Source of the DNA: DASZBX01 sp035943635 | GTDB taxonomy: Bacteria > Actinomycetota > Actinomycetes > Streptomycetales > Catenulisporaceae | Length of the DNA: 48,374 bases | Assembly: GCA_035943635.1 (NCBI GenBank) | Contig: DASZBX010000139.1 | Coordinates: 1-48,374 of the forward strand | Direction of reading: 5' to 3' | In this document: piece after piece, positions 23,978 to 32,354 of the stretch | Position numbering within the stretch: position 1 is the stretch's first letter | How the letters are laid out: every line of letters starts with the position of its first letter | Made by a program: the position numbers and the translations under genes | The notes under the pieces: model-generated | Seen by the model: the letters and a program-made list of their open reading frames with translations, nothing else | The model's database searches: none | Told to the model about the DNA's origin: nothing

Positions 23978-24779
23978 TGTCGGCCCCCGTCACCGCGGCG
24001 TGGATGGTCTCGGCCACCTCGGCCTGCAGACCAGTGAGAAAGAAGTGCCCGCCGGGGCGGACGGAGAACTCGAACCCGGCCGAGGTCTGCTCACCCCAGC
24101 CGCGCATCACCTCGGGACTGACGTCGGGGTCGCTGTCGCCGCACCAGGCGGTGATCCGGCAGGACAACGGTGGCCCCGCCAGATACCGGTACCCCTCGAT
24201 CAGCTGGAAATCCGCGCGGATCGTGGGAAGCAGGAGGTCGAGCAGTTCCTCGTGTTCCAAGATGTCCTCGCCGGCGGCCCCGTAGTCGCGCAGTACCCGG
24301 ACCAGTTCCGGCCGTGGCAGCGCGCTGACGGGCTGCACCGGCCGGGCGATCGCCGGGGCCGGACGCCCGCTGACGAACAGGTGCCGGGCCGGGCGGGGCG
24401 GGACGGCTCGCGATCCGGCCCCGCGGGCGGCCGGGTCCAGCCGCCGGGCCACCTCGAACGCGAGGATCGCGCCCATGCTGTGCCCGAACAGCAACGGCTG
24501 GGTCGGGCAGTCGGCAATCACCGCGGCCAGGGCGTCGCACACTTCAGCGGCCTCGGTGACCGGCTGCTCGGCCATCCGGGGCCCGCGTCCGGGAAGCTGG
24601 ATCGGGACCAGTTCGATCGGGCCGGTGAACAGAGTGGCCCAGTCCGCGTAGTAGGCCGAGGTCCCGCCGGCGAAGGGGAAGCAGTACAGACTGTGGCTCG
24701 CCCGGTGCGAGCGGAACCGGTGGTCGAACCACGAGCCGCGGTTGCGCCGCCCGATCGCGCCGGCCGGGGCGGTGGTCAT
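23964..24779 (-). CDS. Type II thioesterase with normal Ser nucleophile (GHSMG)
   Basis: This 271-residue type II thioesterase starts at ATG 24779; its ATGA overlaps the P450 stop. It has YCFPFAGGTSAYY, PIQLPGRGPRM and the nucleophile elbow GHSMGAILAFE with Ser101, plus PGGHFFL with the catalytic His near the end. Unlike the other two thioesterases of the cluster it keeps the serine, so it is the best candidate for routine editing of blocked carrier domains. Its place beside the free PCP and P450 suggests it could also release or clear the intermediate held on that PCP. Confidence 0.87.
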   Translation of the reverse strand: MTTAPAGAIGRRNRGSWFDHRFRSHRASHSLYCFPFAGGTSAYYADWATLFTGPIELVPIQLPGRGPRMAEQPVTEAAEVCDALAAVIADCPTQPLLFGHSMGAILAFEVARRLDPAARGAGSRAVPPRPARHLFVSGRPAPAIARPVQPVSALPRPELVRVLRDYGAAGEDILEHEELLDLLLPTIRADFQLIEGYRYLAGPPLSCRITAWCGDSDPDVSPEVMRGWGEQTSAGFEFSVRPGGHFFLTGLQAEVAETIHAAVTGADNDAV

Positions 24780-26038
24780 CGGCCGGCCCGCGCGGTGAAC
24801 CGGACCGGCATGTTCTTGAAGCCGGCCACGAAGTTCGAGGCCAGGTGCCGGACCGGGCCGGCCGGCTCGACGCCGTCGACCAGATCCAGCAGTTCGTCCA
24901 GGAAGATCCGCAGGCCGAGTCCGGCCAGTCCCGCACCGATGCAGTAGTGGGGTCCGACGCCGAAAGCCAGATGCCGGTTCGGGGAGCGCGAGACGTCGAA
25001 CTGGTACGGATCCTCGAACACGGTCTCGTCCCGGTTGGCCGAGCCGAGCCACACGCTCACCGGGTCCCCGGGCTGGATGCTCTGCCCGTGCAAATCGACC
25101 TCGCGCACCGCGTAGCGCATGAAGTGGCTGGCCGGCGACGCCCAGCGCAGCACCTCCTGGATGCACCCGGGTCGCAGCCCGGGGTTCTCGCGGGCGGCCC
25201 GGAACTGTTCCGGATGCTCGGCCATCATCGCGATCATGGTGCTGAGCGCATGCGGGGTGGTCACGTTGGCTCCGAGGAGCAACGCGTAGCAGTTGAGGAT
25301 CAACTGGCGCTCGGTCAGCGGTCCCTCCTCCACGTCCATGGAACGCATCACACCGATCAGGTCGTCGCCGGGGTCCGTGCGCGAACGCCGGGTGACCTCG
25401 TCACGGAAGATCGCGAACAGTTCGTGGTGTGCCTGGCGCACGGTGGCAGTCGGTGAGCCGGAGGTGTAGTCCGGGTCGTCGTAGGCGATCGTCATCGTGG
25501 TCAGCTCCGACATCCGCCGCCAGTCCTCCCTCGGCAGGCCCATCAGCGTGCCGGTGAAGGCCATCGGGAACATCAGCGCGGCCTGCGCGATGTCGAACAC
25601 CTCCCCGTCCAGCGCGGGCGCGAGCGTCTCCCGGACGATCGCGCGGATCGCTTCCTCCTGCCGTTCGATCGCGCGCGGGGTGAGCGCCCGGTTGAGCGGT
25701 TCGCGCAGCTGCCGGTGGCGGGGCGGGTCAGTGTCCGGCATCATGTCGTCGGTCGCGATGTCGGGCATGCTCAGGTCGATGATGCACAGCATCGTGCCGC
25801 GTCGTGAGGAGAAGTACTCGTGATCACGCAAGACCCGGGACACGTCCTCGTACCGGGTCAACACCCAGAACGGCTCGCGCCCGTCGCCGGGGTCGTGCAG
25901 GTAGGCCGGTTCGTTCTCGCGCAGGTGTGCCCACACGGCGTGCGGGTTCCCGGAGGCGTAGTACGCGGAATCGAGCAGGCCGATGCTTTTGACGTCGACC
26001 GGTTCGAACGGCGGGCGGGACAGGAGCATCTCACTCAC
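24776..26038 (-). CDS. Cytochrome P450 paired with a free PCP
   Basis: This 420-residue P450 has the I-helix LLLGANVTTPHAL near residue 249, an ExxR motif (EVLRW), and the heme loop FGVGPHYCIGAG with the Cys near 365. It starts at GTG 26038, overlapping the stop of the stand-alone carrier protein gene (ATG 26029 is an alternative). Actinomycete P450s next to discrete carrier proteins commonly oxidise carrier-bound amino acids. Azinomycin needs oxidation at C3/C4 of the seven-carbon amino acid to reach its dehydro-azabicycle, so this P450 may act on the PCP-bound diamino acid. The GANxTTP I-helix differs from the AGHDNT form of the P450 at 9.75 kb, so the two likely have different substrates. 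Confidence 0.87.
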   Translation of the reverse strand: MSEMLLSRPPFEPVDVKSIGLLDSAYYASGNPHAVWAHLRENEPAYLHDPGDGREPFWVLTRYEDVSRVLRDHEYFSSRRGTMLCIIDLSMPDIATDDMMPDTDPPRHRQLREPLNRALTPRAIERQEEAIRAIVRETLAPALDGEVFDIAQAALMFPMAFTGTLMGLPREDWRRMSELTTMTIAYDDPDYTSGSPTATVRQAHHELFAIFRDEVTRRSRTDPGDDLIGVMRSMDVEEGPLTERQLILNCYALLLGANVTTPHALSTMIAMMAEHPEQFRAARENPGLRPGCIQEVLRWASPASHFMRYAVREVDLHGQSIQPGDPVSVWLGSANRDETVFEDPYQFDVSRSPNRHLAFGVGPHYCIGAGLAGLGLRIFLDELLDLVDGVEPAGPVRHLASNFVAGFKNMPVRFTARAGR

Positions 26039-26387
26039 CGCCCGGGGACGCCGCGGCCGGGGAGCCCTGCGGCGCCCGGGTCCGGTCCTCCACTTCGCCG
26101 GCCAGTTCGGCCACGCCGGTGGCGCGGTAGAAGGCGCGGGCCGGAACCCGGCAGCCGAACTCCTCTACGATCGCGTCGAGCAGCTCCATCGCGGAGAAGG
26201 AGGTGCCGCCGAGGACGAAGAAATCGTCCTGCGCGCCGACGCCGCCGACCCCGAGCACCCGGCCGAACAGCCCGGCGATCCGGTCGACGGTACTGCCGGC
26301 GGCCGGGCCGGCGCCGGGCCCGTCCGGTCTTTCTTGGTCGAGGATGTCGTGGGGGGCCGTGGCCCCGTCGTTCCCGTCGGTTTGCAT
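26031..26387 (-). CDS. Stand-alone peptidyl carrier protein
   Basis: This 118-residue protein has a disordered N-terminal 40 residues and a C-terminal carrier domain. The phosphopantetheine site is FFVLGGTSFSAMELL, Ser near residue 74. It starts at ATG 26387 with an AGAGGTGAC site, five bases after the transketolase stop, and its own stop overlaps the P450 start. No adenylation domain is attached, so it is loaded in trans, perhaps by the A domain at 15.2 kb. Its position between diamino-acid assembly genes and P450, thioesterase and sulfotransferase genes suggests that late steps on the seven-carbon amino acid occur on this carrier. Confidence 0.87.
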   Translation of the reverse strand: MQTDGNDGATAPHDILDQERPDGPGAGPAAGSTVDRIAGLFGRVLGVGGVGAQDDFFVLGGTSFSAMELLDAIVEEFGCRVPARAFYRATGVAELAGEVEDRTRAPQGSPAAASPGGE

Positions 26388-26392
26388 GTCGG

Positions 26393-27397
26393 TCACCTCT
26401 CTCGGTTGGTTGTGAGCACGCGCGCGGCGGCGTCCCGGATCGCCGCCGTGCTGACCCCGGCGCTTTCCAGCGCCGCCAGATGGCCCAGCACGACGGTGCC
26501 CACCCGGCCGGTCACCGCGATCCGGATGTGCAGGACCGGGTGGTGCGCGGCGACCACCTCGGCCACCGCGTCCCCCAGGCCGCCCGCGGGCCGGTGTTCC
26601 TCGACCGTGACCAGGCCACGGGTTGAGCGCGCGGCCGCGAGGACGCCTTCGGCGTCCAGCGGGATCAGCGTGTGGATGCGTAGTACGTGGGCTGACACGC
26701 CGGCGGCGGCCAGTTCCTCGGCGGCGGCCAGGGACAGGTGCGCGGGCTGTGGGCCGATCGCGATGATCGCGACGTCGGTGCCCGGGCGCATGCTCACGGC
26801 CCGGCCGAGGTCGAACCCCGCGGCGTCGCCGGGCAGCGCGGGGGTCGCGGACCGGCCCAGCCGCAGATACACCGGGCCGGGCACGGCGTGCACCGCGCGC
26901 AGGGCCGGGCCGATCTCCCGCGCGTCCCCGGGGACGACCACGGTGATGTCGCCGAGCGCCCGGACCACGGCGAGGTCTTCCAGCGCGTAATGGCTGGTGC
27001 CGAAGTGGGCGGCGGAAAGGCCGCCGTGCGTCGCGACCACCCGCACCGGCAGGCCGTTGCCCACGAGGTCGAGTTTGAGCTGCTCGGCGGCGCGCATGGT
27101 GGCGAAGGCGGCCATGGTGTGGGCGTAGGGCAGGAAGCCGCGGGCAGCCAGCCCGGCGGCGAGGCCGAACATGTTGGCCTCGGCGATGCCGACGTTGATG
27201 TATCGGTCCGGGAACCTGGCACCGAAGGTTTCCGCCAAGCCGCCCATGTCCGAGTCCAGACACAACACCCGCTCGTCCTGCTCGGCCAGTTCCACCAAGG
27301 CCTGCCGATACTGCGCGCGCGGATCCACGGAAGGCTGCGACTTGTCCTCGCCGGCTTCGCCGGTGGTCGGCGCCGGCTGGGACTTGCCGCCGGTCAT
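26393..27397 (-). CDS. Transketolase, C-terminal subunit
   Basis: This 334-residue protein corresponds to the pyrimidine-binding and C-terminal domains of transketolase. RYINVGIAEANMFGLAAGLA near residue 68 contains the conserved Glu that activates thiamine diphosphate, and VEEHRPAGGLGDAVAEV near 260 is the C-terminal domain signature. It overlaps the N-terminal subunit gene by four bases (ATGA), so the two make one split enzyme. In the vazabitide pathway a split transketolase (Vzb7/8 as I recall) transfers a two-carbon ketol unit onto carrier-bound glutamate semialdehyde. The same job is likely here because the carrier-protein genes are present at 31.3 kb. Confidence 0.88.
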   Translation of the reverse strand: MTGGKSQPAPTTGEAGEDKSQPSVDPRAQYRQALVELAEQDERVLCLDSDMGGLAETFGARFPDRYINVGIAEANMFGLAAGLAARGFLPYAHTMAAFATMRAAEQLKLDLVGNGLPVRVVATHGGLSAAHFGTSHYALEDLAVVRALGDITVVVPGDAREIGPALRAVHAVPGPVYLRLGRSATPALPGDAAGFDLGRAVSMRPGTDVAIIAIGPQPAHLSLAAAEELAAAGVSAHVLRIHTLIPLDAEGVLAAARSTRGLVTVEEHRPAGGLGDAVAEVVAAHHPVLHIRIAVTGRVGTVVLGHLAALESAGVSTAAIRDAAARVLTTNRER

Positions 27398-28335
27398 CGG
27401 ACCCCGCCTCGGTCCAGCGACGCCATGGCCCGGCGCACCAGGGCCGGGGAAAGGGTCGCGTAGTGGCTGGAAGTCTTGCCTTCGAGGAACGGCACGCCGC
27501 GTCCTTTCACAGTGGTGGCGACGACGGCGACCGGGCCGGGTGCCGGTTCCTCGATCGAGCGGCGCAAGGCGTCGAGGTCGTGGCCGTCGACCGGGCGGGC
27601 GGTCCAACCGAAAGAGGCGAACCGGCCGGCCAGCGGCTCCAAGCCGACGCAGTCCTCGGTGGGCCCGGTGATCTGCAGGCCGTTCCGGTCGATGATCGCG
27701 ACCAGGTTGCCCAGCTTCTGGTGCCCGGCGAACATCGCCGCTTCCCAGCTGCTGCCCTCCTGCAACTCGCCGTCCCCGAGCAGGCAGTAGGCGCGGCCGC
27801 GGGAACCGTGCAGCCGCTCGGCCAGGGCCAGCCCGGCGGCCAGGCTCAGGCCGTGGCCCAGCGAGCCGGTCGGGAACGGCACCCCGGGAAGACCGCGCGG
27901 CGGGTGGCCGAACAGCCGGCTGCCAGCCGTCGCGTAGGTGGCCAGTTCGGCCGGGTCGATCCGGCCGGTCTCGGCCAGCACCGCGTAGAGGGCGGGCGCG
28001 GCGTGGCCCTTGCTCAGGACGAAGGTGTCTGATTCCGTGAGTACGGCGCCGTAGAGCACGGCGATGATGTCCGCACACGACAGGCTGCCACCGACGTGCG
28101 CGCCCTGCGGCGAACCGGCCTGGGTGACGATGGCGCGGCGCAGCCTTCGGGCGAGCTCGGTCAGGCCTCGGGTGGGATCCGGTCCGGCCGGGCCGGGCGC
28201 TGCGGGCCCTGCCGGGGCAGGGCCGGGTCGGGCGTCCGTCGGGCCGTGGTCCGGCCGCTGGCGGTCGTTGTCTGGAAGGTCGTTCCCGGCCGAGGCCCGG
28301 ACGGCGTCCGCAGCGATACCCATGTCAGCCTTCAT
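27394..28335 (-). CDS. Transketolase, N-terminal subunit
   Basis: This 313-residue protein is the thiamine-diphosphate-binding half of transketolase. It has a Pro/Ala-rich, probably flexible N-terminal 55 residues, then SKGHAAPALYAVLAE near 108, FPTGSLGHGLSLAAG near 150, and the cofactor motif GDGELQEGSSWEAAMF running to IIDRNGLQ (about 186-217). It overlaps the aminotransferase by 11 bases upstream and the second subunit by four bases downstream. The Pro/Ala extension is unusual and may help docking to a carrier protein. ATG 28323 is a possible shorter start. Confidence 0.88.
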   Translation of the reverse strand: MKADMGIAADAVRASAGNDLPDNDRQRPDHGPTDARPGPAPAGPAAPGPAGPDPTRGLTELARRLRRAIVTQAGSPQGAHVGGSLSCADIIAVLYGAVLTESDTFVLSKGHAAPALYAVLAETGRIDPAELATYATAGSRLFGHPPRGLPGVPFPTGSLGHGLSLAAGLALAERLHGSRGRAYCLLGDGELQEGSSWEAAMFAGHQKLGNLVAIIDRNGLQITGPTEDCVGLEPLAGRFASFGWTARPVDGHDLDALRRSIEEPAPGPVAVVATTVKGRGVPFLEGKTSSHYATLSPALVRRAMASLDRGGVR

Positions 28336-29626
28336 TCACTGCGTCGCGCCAGCCCGGCGCCGCCGCGCGGGATCTGGCCATCTGCCGGATCACGTCCATA
28401 TGCGCCCACACCTTTTCGAACCCGTCCGCATAGGCCGCCAGAGCCGGTCCGGCCGCGGGGCCCAGATGCCGCCGTTGCAGGCACAGCGAACCGTCGATGG
28501 TCGCGCACGCGACCGGGTAGTCGGCCGCGATCTGCGCCAGACTGCGGCCAGGTGCGCGGAAGGCAGGGTGCGCGGGAAGCGGAGCCGCCTGGTACTGGGA
28601 AACCGGCACGCCCTCGGCCCGCAGCGCCCGGTGCAACGCCGCGCGGAGCGCGGCTAGCGGCACGTCCGCCAAGCCCAGTTCCTCCGGCCGGATTCGGAAC
28701 CGGAGGATATGCCAGGCATGTGTCCGGTCGCCGGGAACGAACGGCGCGCCGAGGCCCGGCAGCGCGGCCAGGCGGCCGAGCAGCTCCCCGACCGCTTCGG
28801 CCCGGGTCTGCGCGTACGCGGGGAAACGGCGCAGCTGGGCGCGGGTGAACGCGGCCTGGAGCGGGCTGAGCCTGCCGTTGGTCCCCGGCTGGTACGCGAC
28901 GTAGTCGCGGGTGGTCGTCGGCGGCCGCTCGCCGAAGTTGCGCTGCATCTCCACGGCGGCCCGCAGTTCGGCCGAATCCGTGGTGATCAGACCGCCTTCG
29001 CCACAGGTCGGCAGGTTTTTGCTCGGGTGCAGGCTGAAACAGCCGAGTGTGCCGATCGAGCCGGTGACCGCCCCGCGGTAGGTGGCGCCGTGCGACTGGG
29101 CCGCGTCCTCGACCACCGGCAGATTCCGCCCGCCCTCGACGGCGATCCGCACCAGGGCGCCCATGTCCGCGGGCAGTCCGTGCAGGTGGACGGGCAGCAG
29201 GGCGGCGGTGCGAGGCCCGATCGCGGCCCGGACCTGAGCGGGGTCGACGGTGAAGGTGTCCGGCTCGATGTCGGCGAACACCGGTGTCGCACCGGACAGT
29301 CGCACCGCGTGCGCGGTCGCGTTCATGGTCAGGGCCGGTACGACGACCTCGTCCCCGGCGCCGACTCCCAGCGCGGTCAGCGCGACCCACAGCGCCGTGG
29401 TGCCCGAGCCCACACCGGCGCAGTGGGCGACGCCGACGAAGTTCGCCCACTCCTGTTCCAGTCCGGCCACCTCCGTCTCCCCGGCCGCGGTGGCGGTCAG
29501 CCGTCCGCCGCGCAGCGCCCGCAGGACGGCCGCTTCGTCTTCGGCCTCGATCACCGGCCACGGTCCGCCGTCCAGGCCCGCCGGTACTGCCTTCGGGCCG
29601 CCGAGCATGGCGAGAGTGCCGCTCAT
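28325..29626 (-). CDS. PLP aminotransferase, DegT/DnrJ/EryC1 family
   Basis: This 433-residue aspartate-aminotransferase-fold enzyme of the DegT/DnrJ/EryC1 family has GSGTTALWVALTALGVGAGD near residue 74, VVEDAAQSHGA near 175 (the PLP-contact Asp), and the Schiff-base lysine in SLHPSKNL near 203. The start at 29626 overlaps the stop of the upstream gene (ATGA). The family usually aminates keto-sugars or other ketones. Here it lies directly after the transketolase subunits, where amination of the new ketone at C6 of the extended chain is required to give 2,6-diamino-5,7-dihydroxyheptanoate. This matches the reported role of Vzb9 in vazabitide biosynthesis. Confidence 0.87.
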   Translation of the reverse strand: MSGTLAMLGGPKAVPAGLDGGPWPVIEAEDEAAVLRALRGGRLTATAAGETEVAGLEQEWANFVGVAHCAGVGSGTTALWVALTALGVGAGDEVVVPALTMNATAHAVRLSGATPVFADIEPDTFTVDPAQVRAAIGPRTAALLPVHLHGLPADMGALVRIAVEGGRNLPVVEDAAQSHGATYRGAVTGSIGTLGCFSLHPSKNLPTCGEGGLITTDSAELRAAVEMQRNFGERPPTTTRDYVAYQPGTNGRLSPLQAAFTRAQLRRFPAYAQTRAEAVGELLGRLAALPGLGAPFVPGDRTHAWHILRFRIRPEELGLADVPLAALRAALHRALRAEGVPVSQYQAAPLPAHPAFRAPGRSLAQIAADYPVACATIDGSLCLQRRHLGPAAGPALAAYADGFEKVWAHMDVIRQMARSRAAAPGWRDAVNEG

Positions 29627-30627
29627 ATTCGCTCCTCGAGCATGGTTTCCAGACGTTGGAGGCATTGCTCCCAGGTCGTCAGAACCCGGCGGCCGAGCGC
29701 CGCGGCCCGGGCCGGATCCGGGCGAGGCTGTCGGGATTCGTGCGCGGCGGCCACCCGGAAGCCCGTCCAGGCGTGCGCGACCGCGTCCACCCACCGGGCC
29801 GCCTCGGCCAGACCGGGCCGGCCCAGCTGCCGGGCGCCGGCGGTGAGGAAGGCGCTGTGCACGCTAGCCTCCGCCTGCGCCGGCCACCCGAGTACGTAGA
29901 TCTCCCGCAGCGGCCTGGCGCCTTCGCGGGTCACCCGGTCCGGCAGATCGGCGATCAGCTCGGCCAGCGCCGACAGGCCCTGGCCCGGTTCGCGCAGCGC
30001 GTCGATGTTGCCACGGATCACAGTGCGCAGCCATGGCCAGTGGAGTTGTGGCTGAGGCCCGGTCGTGCGCACCTCCAGCCAGCGCCAGGACGGCCGGTTG
30101 CCGGAGAAGAAGGGATCGCTCTCGTCGTCGATGCTGATGTGCTCGCGTGCCTCTTCGAGCACCGACCGCGGCAGGTCTCCGGCGAAGGCAGGCGGCAACG
30201 GGTCCACCACCCGGTAGGTTTGCCGGTCCTTGTCAAAGCCGGTCACCAGGAGCAAATGGGCCGCGTGCACGTCGTGGTATGCCGGGCGGAACGGAAGGTG
30301 GAAGTTGTTCACGGCCACGATCGGCGGTGTGCCCCGAGCCAGGGCACCGAGCAGGTTGCGGTGGGCTTGCGCCGCGTCTGCTGGCTGATGCCAGCGCAGG
30401 CTCACCGGGTGATGCAGACAGAAGTAGTCTTCGAGCGCCTCGCCCGCGGGGTGGTAGTACTCCACCGGCTCGACTGCCGCCTTGGCCGCGCACAACCGCC
30501 ACCCGGAACCGAGTGCCTGCACCGGATCCCAGCCCGCGGCGCGCAGCACGTACGCGATGTCGACCTGGAGGCAACTGCACAGGTCGTCGTACCAGACGGC
30601 CGGTTCGTCGGCTGTCAGCGAGGTCAC
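29623..30627 (-). CDS. BtrH-N-like protein, candidate aziridine-forming partner (Vzb10/AziU3 position)
   Basis: This 334-residue protein starts at GTG 30627, overlapping the previous stop. The N-terminus (WYDDLCSCLQVDIAYVLRAAG) and the block VAVNNFHLPFRPAYHD followed by AAHLLLVTGFD and VVDPLPP resemble the N-terminal domain of butirosin protein BtrH, a papain-like fold with Cys, His and Asp. I cannot name the family with certainty. Gene order here, transketolase-transketolase-aminotransferase-this gene-small protein, mirrors vzb7-vzb11 as I recall it. Vzb10/11 and AziU3/U2 were reported to close the aziridine ring by sulfate elimination. That makes this gene and its neighbour the leading candidates for that enzyme. 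An acyltransfer role like BtrH is the main alternative. Confidence 0.6.
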   Translation of the reverse strand: MTSLTADEPAVWYDDLCSCLQVDIAYVLRAAGWDPVQALGSGWRLCAAKAAVEPVEYYHPAGEALEDYFCLHHPVSLRWHQPADAAQAHRNLLGALARGTPPIVAVNNFHLPFRPAYHDVHAAHLLLVTGFDKDRQTYRVVDPLPPAFAGDLPRSVLEEAREHISIDDESDPFFSGNRPSWRWLEVRTTGPQPQLHWPWLRTVIRGNIDALREPGQGLSALAELIADLPDRVTREGARPLREIYVLGWPAQAEASVHSAFLTAGARQLGRPGLAEAARWVDAVAHAWTGFRVAAAHESRQPRPDPARAAALGRRVLTTWEQCLQRLETMLEERI

Positions 30628-31208
30628 CGCACACCCTCGATCGACAGGGCGAAGACGTGTAGCGCGGGATTGTCCGGCAGTCCGAGTCCGCACAACGGCT
30701 CCCGCCGGCGGACCGGGACGCGGACCGCCCACAGTTGGCCGCCCAGCTGCTCTTGGCAGTGGTGCGGATAGTGCATCTGCGTGGTGCGCACGGCCGGCAG
30801 TTCGCCGAAATGCGGTCGGGCAGGCCAGAAATCCGACACCCGCAGCCACTCGGGATCGACCGCGCCGGAGGCGTAGTGCAGGTACACGAACTCCTCGCAG
30901 CGGCGCTCCGAACCGGCCACCAGGTGCAACCAGGTCCCCGGCGTCGGCGGCAGGTCCAGGTGCTGCCCGGCGCAGCGGATGTTGTCCGGCTCGGAACCGT
31001 CGCCGCGCGCGAGCGCGAAGGTGATCCCGTCGACCGTCAGATCCTTGGCCGGCAGGGCCTCGGCGGGCAGACTGTTACCCCAGACGTTCAACTGTCCACG
31101 GTGCAGAGTGTGCAGTGTCGTCAAGGCGACATTGTTGAGCTGTCGGGTGAGGTCCACCACCACTGACGTGTGGGTGCGGGCGAACTCGAGCGACGTGGAA
31201 TCGGCCAC
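30624..31208 (-). CDS. Small protein of unknown fold, candidate second aziridine subunit (Vzb11/AziU2 position)
   Basis: This 194-residue protein starts at GTG 31208 and overlaps the next gene by four bases. I recognise no domain. It has no membrane segment or signal peptide. Aromatic and His-rich patches (FWPARPHFGELP, MHYPHHCQEQ) occur in the second half, and the C-terminus LHVFALSIEGVR looks like a beta strand. It is the first gene of the nine-gene minus operon and is divergent from the carrier-protein gene. Its size and its pairing with the BtrH-like gene match the two-subunit sulfate-elimination enzyme described for vazabitide and azinomycin. The assignment rests on position, not on sequence I can align. 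Confidence 0.55.
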   Translation of the reverse strand: MADSTSLEFARTHTSVVVDLTRQLNNVALTTLHTLHRGQLNVWGNSLPAEALPAKDLTVDGITFALARGDGSEPDNIRCAGQHLDLPPTPGTWLHLVAGSERRCEEFVYLHYASGAVDPEWLRVSDFWPARPHFGELPAVRTTQMHYPHHCQEQLGGQLWAVRVPVRRREPLCGLGLPDNPALHVFALSIEGVR

Positions 31209-31306
31209 TGTCGAACTCTCATAACTGTAGTGTGTTCGGCTCAGGTTGTGTTAGGTTCCCTCGTAGAGTCATTACACTAGCGACATCAGTCTACGGGAGG
31301 CAACAA
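31209..31306. promoter_or_regulatory. Divergent promoter region between the two diamino-acid operons
   Basis: This 98-bp gap drives the nine-gene minus operon and the carrier-protein plus operon. On the minus strand TACAGT (complement of 31224-31229) is a possible -10, 16 bases from the GTG. On the plus strand TACACT (31273-31278) is a possible -10, followed by a GGGAGG ribosome site at 31295-31300. No good -35 was seen for either. The word AGTCTACG recurs here and in the 15.2-kb promoter region, which may reflect a shared regulator or chance. Confidence 0.5.
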
Positions 31307-31486
31307 ATGGCGGCTGCGACCGTGGTGCAGTGTCCTGAGTGCCGGGGGTCCGTGCACGTGCCCGAGGACGTCATGGCCGCCGAGGTCGTGGTGTGCGGCG
31401 AATGTGCCAGCGAGCTGGAGGTCGTCGCGGTCGCCCCGGTGGTGCTCGCCTTTGCCCCCGAGGTGGAGGAGGACTGGGGCGAGTGA
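31307..31486 (+). CDS. LysW-type amino-group carrier protein (AmCP)
   Basis: This 59-residue protein has a zinc ribbon with Cys9, Cys12, Cys30 and Cys33, an acidic C-terminal half, and the terminal motif EEDWGE. That is the LysW signature: the side-chain carboxyl of the final Glu is joined to the amino group of the substrate amino acid, protecting and carrying it. ATG 31307 follows a good GGGAGG. Longer upstream reading frames cross the promoter and are rejected. It heads an operon with LysX-, LysY-, LysZ- and LysK-like enzymes. Outside lysine/arginine synthesis such sets are reported for secondary metabolites such as vazabitide A, where glutamate is the cargo. The neighbouring split transketolase supports that use here. 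Confidence 0.93.
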   Translation: MAAATVVQCPECRGSVHVPEDVMAAEVVVCGECASELEVVAVAPVVLAFAPEVEEDWGE

Positions 31487-31514
31487 CGGGCCGCGGGACG
31501 CGCCGGAGCGGACG

Positions 31515-32354
31515 ATGCAGACTTTCGCCGTCGTCGCCACTCGTGTTCGGGCCGAGGAACGCATGTTGTTCGAGGCGCTGCGCCGCCGGGCGCTGCCTTG
31601 GGCGCACGTCGACGACCGTGCCCTGGTCTACCGGGTCGGTGCCCCGCGCCCGCCCTGGGGCGTGGTGCTCAACCGCGCCGTCTCCGCGACCAGGCGGGTG
31701 GAGGTCAGCCGCCTGTGCGAGGCGACGGGCACTCCGGTGGTGAATTCCGTGCACACACTCCAGCTTTGCGACAACAAGATCGCCACCACCTTGGCCCTGC
31801 ACGGAGCCGGCTTGCCGACCCCGCGCACCGCGATCGCGCTTGACGCCACGCGTGGCCCCGAGGCTGCCGCCGAAGTGGGCTATCCGGCCGTGGTCAAGCC
31901 GGTCAACGGCTCCTGGGGCCGCGGCGTGGTCCGGGCCGCGGATCCAGAGGCGGCCGAGACCGTTTTCGCCCTGCGCGGCCAGCTTCCCTCGCCCATGCAG
32001 TCCCTGGCCTATACGCAGGAGTTCGTTGCCGGGCGGGACCTGCGGGTCCTAGTGGTCGGCGGCCGGGCCTTGGCCGCGATGACCCGGGAGTCGGAGCATT
32101 GGGTCCGCAACACCGCCCGCGGGGCCCGGCCGGTGGCCCGCACGCTGGACCCCGAACTAGCCCGGATGGCCGAGCAGGCCGCCGCAGCGGTCGGCGGCGG
32201 GGTGCTCGGCGTGGACCTGCTGGAGACCGACACCGGGCGCGTGGTGCTGGAAGTCAATGGCGCCGCGGAATTCCACGGCCTGGCCGAGGCCCACCCGCGG
32301 CTGCAGATCGCGGACGAGATCGTGAACCACGCCCTGACCCGGGTGGACCGGTGA
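31515..32354 (+). CDS. LysX-like ATP-grasp ligase (loads glutamate on AmCP)
   Basis: This 279-residue RimK/LysX-type ATP-grasp ligase has a nucleotide-binding block YPAVVKPVNGSWGRGVV near residue 117, with the SWGRG loop conserved in LysX/ArgX, and the metal-binding block VLEVNGAAEFHGL near 249. The family joins the alpha-amine of an amino acid to the side-chain carboxyl of the C-terminal Glu of LysW using ATP. It starts at ATG 31515, 28 bases after the carrier gene. The natural substrate is most likely glutamate because the downstream kinase and reductase act on a side-chain carboxyl. Specificity between glutamate and aminoadipate cannot be read by eye. Confidence 0.9.
   Translation: MQTFAVVATRVRAEERMLFEALRRRALPWAHVDDRALVYRVGAPRPPWGVVLNRAVSATRRVEVSRLCEATGTPVVNSVHTLQLCDNKIATTLALHGAGLPTPRTAIALDATRGPEAAAEVGYPAVVKPVNGSWGRGVVRAADPEAAETVFALRGQLPSPMQSLAYTQEFVAGRDLRVLVVGGRALAAMTRESEHWVRNTARGARPVARTLDPELARMAEQAAAAVGGGVLGVDLLETDTGRVVLEVNGAAEFHGLAEAHPRLQIADEIVNHALTRVDR

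Noticed and set aside
31232..31306. Longer N-terminus for the LysW-type carrier protein
   Set aside because: It crosses the divergent promoter region. ATG 31307 has a GGGAGG site and gives the usual LysW length.
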